Assembly (NCBI GenBank): GCA_044222245.1 | Contig: JBGANQ010000017.1 | Coordinates: forward strand, 1-64,000 | Reading direction: 5' to 3' | Source of the DNA: CALFML01 sp044222245 | Lineage (GTDB): Bacteria > Myxococcota_A > Polyangia > Palsa-1104 > JAEUJZ01 | Length of the DNA stretch: 64,000 bases | Shown here: positions 61,337 through 64,000 of the stretch, in pieces | Layout: each line of letters starts with the position of its first letter | Position numbering within the stretch: position 1 is the stretch's first letter | The notes under the pieces: model-generated | Told to the model about the DNA's origin: nothing | Seen by the model: only the letters and a program-made list of their open reading frames with translations | Database searches by the model: none | Translations under genes and position numbers: made by a program

Positions 61337-63721
61337 TTACTCCCTCGTCTTTAGTACGGCAATGAGGTCCAGATGATCCAGGCGGCGCCGCACCAGCAAA
61401 GCGCTACCCAGCGCGGCCAGCAGCGTCACCGCGGCTGCGAATGCATAGCTGCGCGGCGTCAGCTCCACCGGCAGCCGGTACGTCTCCGGGTCGACCATCG
61501 ACGACAATAGCTGAACCAAGCGGCGCCCGAGCCACAGCCCGATGGGCAGCGCCGCCAGCACCTGGACCAGCTGTTCGCCGATGAGAACGGACGAGATCTC
61601 GCCGCGCGTGAAGCCGAGCACTCGCAAGCTGGCCAGGTCCCGGCCGCGCAGAGACAGCGCGACCCGGGCATTATTGTAAACGACCCCCACGGTAATCGTT
61701 CCAGCGAACAGGGCGATGATGGCGGCCATGGTCAGGATCATGTTGCCGCTCTGCTGGCGGAACCTCTCGATGAGCGCCGAGCGGCGGCTGACCTCCAGGA
61801 TGCTCGGCTGCTGCTTGAGCCGCGCTTCAGTCGCCGCGCGCTGATTCGGGTCGAGCCTGAGCATGGCCATCGAGACGTGCGGCGACTCGCCGAGCCAGCG
61901 ACCGAGCGGCTCCATGGCCATATGGCCTTGCAGACCGAACGGCTCGCTTATCAGCTTGACGATGAGCAGCTGCTTGTGCTCACGCGCTCCCTCCTGCAGC
62001 TCGACATCAATGCGGTCCCCGACCTGTACTCCCAGCACGCGGGCGAGCATGTCGGTCAGCACGACTCCCTCAGGCGGCAGCGCCACCGGTTGACCCTTGG
62101 CATCGCGCAGTCGACGCATCTCGATGTCATCTGGATAGCCCCAGATCACGCCGTCGCGATAACGCCAGCCGGCGCGAAAGCGCACTGGTACAAGGCGCAG
62201 ACCCTCAGCGGCCAAGACACCGGGAAGGTGGCCAAGCTCGCGCACCGCTCGCGCCGGCCGCGGCGAGACGAAGCTGACCGCTGCGTCTTCGCGCATGCGC
62301 TGCTGGAACTGCGAGTAGAACAGCGTCTCAATGCCGTCGTAATACCAGCCGCCGACGACCGACAGAGCGGTTGCTGCAGCCACCGCCAGCGAAGACAGCA
62401 GGGTCCGCAGGGGCCGCCGCTCCAGCTCTCGGATCACCATGTGCGCCGCCGGCCCGAGGAGTCGGGACAGGCGCAGGCGGTCAGCGAGCGAGCGCCGGTA
62501 GCGCGCCGGCGACGGCGGCCGCATCGCCTCGGCCGGCGGCAGCTGTACTGCCCGCCGCACCGAGCCAAAAGCTCCCACCGTAGCGGCGACGAAGCTTATG
62601 GCAACGGCGACCAGCGCATCGCGCGCATCAAAGCGGAAGCGGAGGTCCGGCAGCTTGAAGTAGCGCATATAAAGGTGAACCAGCTCGTCCCCCAGCCAGG
62701 CGCCGAGCAGCAGCCCTGCGGCGGCGCCAAGACCCATGACAAAAAGGACCAGCTCGAGAAAGTGCACGCCAACCTGGCCATCGGAGTAGCCGAGCGCCTT
62801 CAGGGTGGCAATCTCGGGCTGCTGCAGAAAGACAAGTCGCGACAGCACCAGGTTCACCAGCAGCGCCGCCACCGCCAGGAAGATCACCGGCAGGAGAGTC
62901 GCCATACTGGACAGCTGCATCAGCTCACTATCGAGCATGCGATTGGACGGCTGCTTATCTCGCCCATAGGCTCCAAGGCCCCCCCACGGCTGCAGCTGCC
63001 GGTCGACATCAGCAATGACTGCGGCTTGCGAGATCCCGGGCCGCAAAGTAAGCGACAGGTTGTTGAAGGCGCCGCTCAGCTGGAAGGCCGCGGCCAGGGC
63101 CTCATGCCCCATCCAGACCACCGGGAAGCGCTCCGGATCGGGCGACATCGCTCCCGCAGCGATGGCCATGATGTACTCGGGCGAGGTCGCGATCCCGACG
63201 ATCAGCAGCCGCCGCAGCTTGCCATTGAGGACGACTGGTAGATGGTCTCCGGCGCGGAGGTGGTGCGCCTCGGCGAAGGCCTGCAGAAGGACGGCTTCGT
63301 CCGCGTGGTCGGAATCAGGACGCCGGCCATCACGCAGGTGGAGGCGGTTCAGGGTGCCGGCTTCGTCTCCGCCATGGAGGCCTGGCAGCGATACGGCGGC
63401 GCCGCGCAGCGGCTCTGGCATGCCCTCAAGCGGCACCATCATCGGCTTGACGATTCGCGACTCGGCGCGGGCCACCCCGGGCAGCGCTTCGATGCGGGCA
63501 CGAACCTCATCCGGTGCTCGTTCCAGGCTTGCGAACACGTCGGCAAAACGCTGCAGCTCGTAAAAGCGGCTGCGCGCGTAGGCGATGGATGCGAAGCTAC
63601 CGCGCATCGCAACAAAGCTGGAGATGCCACAGGCGACGACCAGGGCGATGGTCACGATCTGGCCCATCAGCCGTCCGAGATCGCGAAGCAGCTTGCGATG
63701 GAGCGCAGTGAGCATCGGCAT
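61337..63721 (-). CDS. FtsX/MacB-type ABC transporter permease, two modules
   Basis: 794 residues. An N-terminal helix (VTIALVVACGISSFVAMRG), a periplasmic MacB-type domain, three helices (about 265-400), then a second module: helix at LLSSLAVAAATALSVVGG, a periplasmic domain, and three helices at the end (MILTMAAIIALFAGTITVGV onward). This doubled FtsX layout occurs in lipoprotein or lipid exporters. The first gene of the operon; the stop TAA lies next to the adaptor start. ATG 63721 (or 63715) is chosen from GGTGGAGAA upstream. Confidence 0.9.
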   Translation of the reverse strand: MPMLTALHRKLLRDLGRLMGQIVTIALVVACGISSFVAMRGSFASIAYARSRFYELQRFADVFASLERAPDEVRARIEALPGVARAESRIVKPMMVPLEGMPEPLRGAAVSLPGLHGGDEAGTLNRLHLRDGRRPDSDHADEAVLLQAFAEAHHLRAGDHLPVVLNGKLRRLLIVGIATSPEYIMAIAAGAMSPDPERFPVVWMGHEALAAAFQLSGAFNNLSLTLRPGISQAAVIADVDRQLQPWGGLGAYGRDKQPSNRMLDSELMQLSSMATLLPVIFLAVAALLVNLVLSRLVFLQQPEIATLKALGYSDGQVGVHFLELVLFVMGLGAAAGLLLGAWLGDELVHLYMRYFKLPDLRFRFDARDALVAVAISFVAATVGAFGSVRRAVQLPPAEAMRPPSPARYRRSLADRLRLSRLLGPAAHMVIRELERRPLRTLLSSLAVAAATALSVVGGWYYDGIETLFYSQFQQRMREDAAVSFVSPRPARAVRELGHLPGVLAAEGLRLVPVRFRAGWRYRDGVIWGYPDDIEMRRLRDAKGQPVALPPEGVVLTDMLARVLGVQVGDRIDVELQEGAREHKQLLIVKLISEPFGLQGHMAMEPLGRWLGESPHVSMAMLRLDPNQRAATEARLKQQPSILEVSRRSALIERFRQQSGNMILTMAAIIALFAGTITVGVVYNNARVALSLRGRDLASLRVLGFTRGEISSVLIGEQLVQVLAALPIGLWLGRRLVQLLSSMVDPETYRLPVELTPRSYAFAAAVTLLAALGSALLVRRRLDHLDLIAVLKTRE

Positions 63722-63948
63722 TTCTCCACCACTGGCCCAGCACAGCATATGCCAAGCGTGGGATGCGCCGCTCGGCCACCTGAAGGTCACTAGCTGCGCG
63801 CAAAGATTGCATATCGGCAGCCTTGCGAAGCAAACCTTGCGCTCTCTTCGCGCGCTGCCAAACCGCGCGAGCCGAGCACTCCGAGCCGGCGGATACCGTC
63901 GAGCTTGCGGCCGTAGACCAGCTATGCGGATCTTGCGGAAGGCGGCTA

Positions 63949-64000
63949 TTCCGCCAGTGTTCCGCCAGGCTGAAGCCAGGCAAATCGCCGCCGAGATATT
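63949..64000 (+). repeat. Dispersed repeat, copy cut by the window end
   Basis: TTCCGCCAGTGTTCCGCCAG followed by GCTGAAGCCAGGCAAATCGC aligns with 8330-8378 of the parent copy, i.e. the end of the recombinase gene and the first arm of the hairpin. The core should follow beyond base 64000. Same strand as the others. No other gene is visible in 63722-64000. Confidence 0.7.

Overview
The window is about 64 kb of GC-rich bacterial chromosome. Several traits point to a myxobacterium-like member of the Myxococcota (an inference). It carries many predicted lipoproteins with Asp/Pro/Ala-rich linkers after the lipobox, eukaryote-like Ser/Thr kinases, a large Cys-rich lipoprotein of GDGCGG/TCGGGG repeats, FG-GAP and fasciclin proteins, and mostly single genes or short operons on both strands with little housekeeping content. 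I saw no rRNA, tRNA or CRISPR array.

Left part (1-8.4 kb) is accessory DNA. It opens with the 3' end of a polymorphic toxin whose C-terminus is a colicin D-type tRNase with all key residues, followed by its immunity gene. Next come a 34-bp tandem repeat with dyads and a decayed ParD/ParE-like toxin-antitoxin pair on the minus strand. Two paralogous HTH-EgtD-like methyltransferase genes follow. One is divergent; the other sits in a tightly coupled plus-strand operon: RGDEF diguanylate-cyclase-like protein, HTH-methyltransferase, zinc-finger/tyrosine-recombinase fusion.

The 3' end of the recombinase gene and the hairpin and core sequence behind it recur between genes across the window (about 8.3, 16.3, 52.3 and 63.96 kb, plus shorter relatives near 10.0, 20.9, 31.6, 32.5 and 55.8 kb). 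All copies I found are on the same strand. This same-strand, recombinase-linked repeat family is one of the two most notable features.

Middle part (8.6-45.5 kb) is mainly envelope and stress biology: a TAT phospholipase C-like phosphoesterase, a decayed FG-GAP lipoprotein, two fasciclin lipoproteins, a PAS-STAS RsbR-like regulator, a GST-like protein, an M28 peptidase, a YcnI-like copper-type protein, a monoheme and an octaheme (HAO-like) cytochrome c, a hybrid histidine kinase, a papain-like lipoprotein, a diheme peroxidase, two Ser/Thr kinases (one with two degenerate periplasmic DsbA-like domains), an M1-peptidase-like/Omp85 barrel fusion with a porin, a TAT-exported sugar-epimerase-like protein, and a peroxiredoxin-like gene in which the peroxidatic cysteine codon is TGA and a SECIS-like hairpin follows at the right distance. 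That gene is very probably a selenoprotein.

Right part (45.9-64 kb): the 16-repeat Cys-rich lipoprotein, a cupredoxin, two lipoproteins (one with an S74-like chaperone domain), a pullulanase, an F420-oxidoreductase-like protein, a divergent pair with a cysteine-peptidase-like protein, a sulfotransferase, and a three-gene efflux operon (FtsX-type permease, HlyD adaptor, ABC ATPase). The window ends inside another repeat copy.
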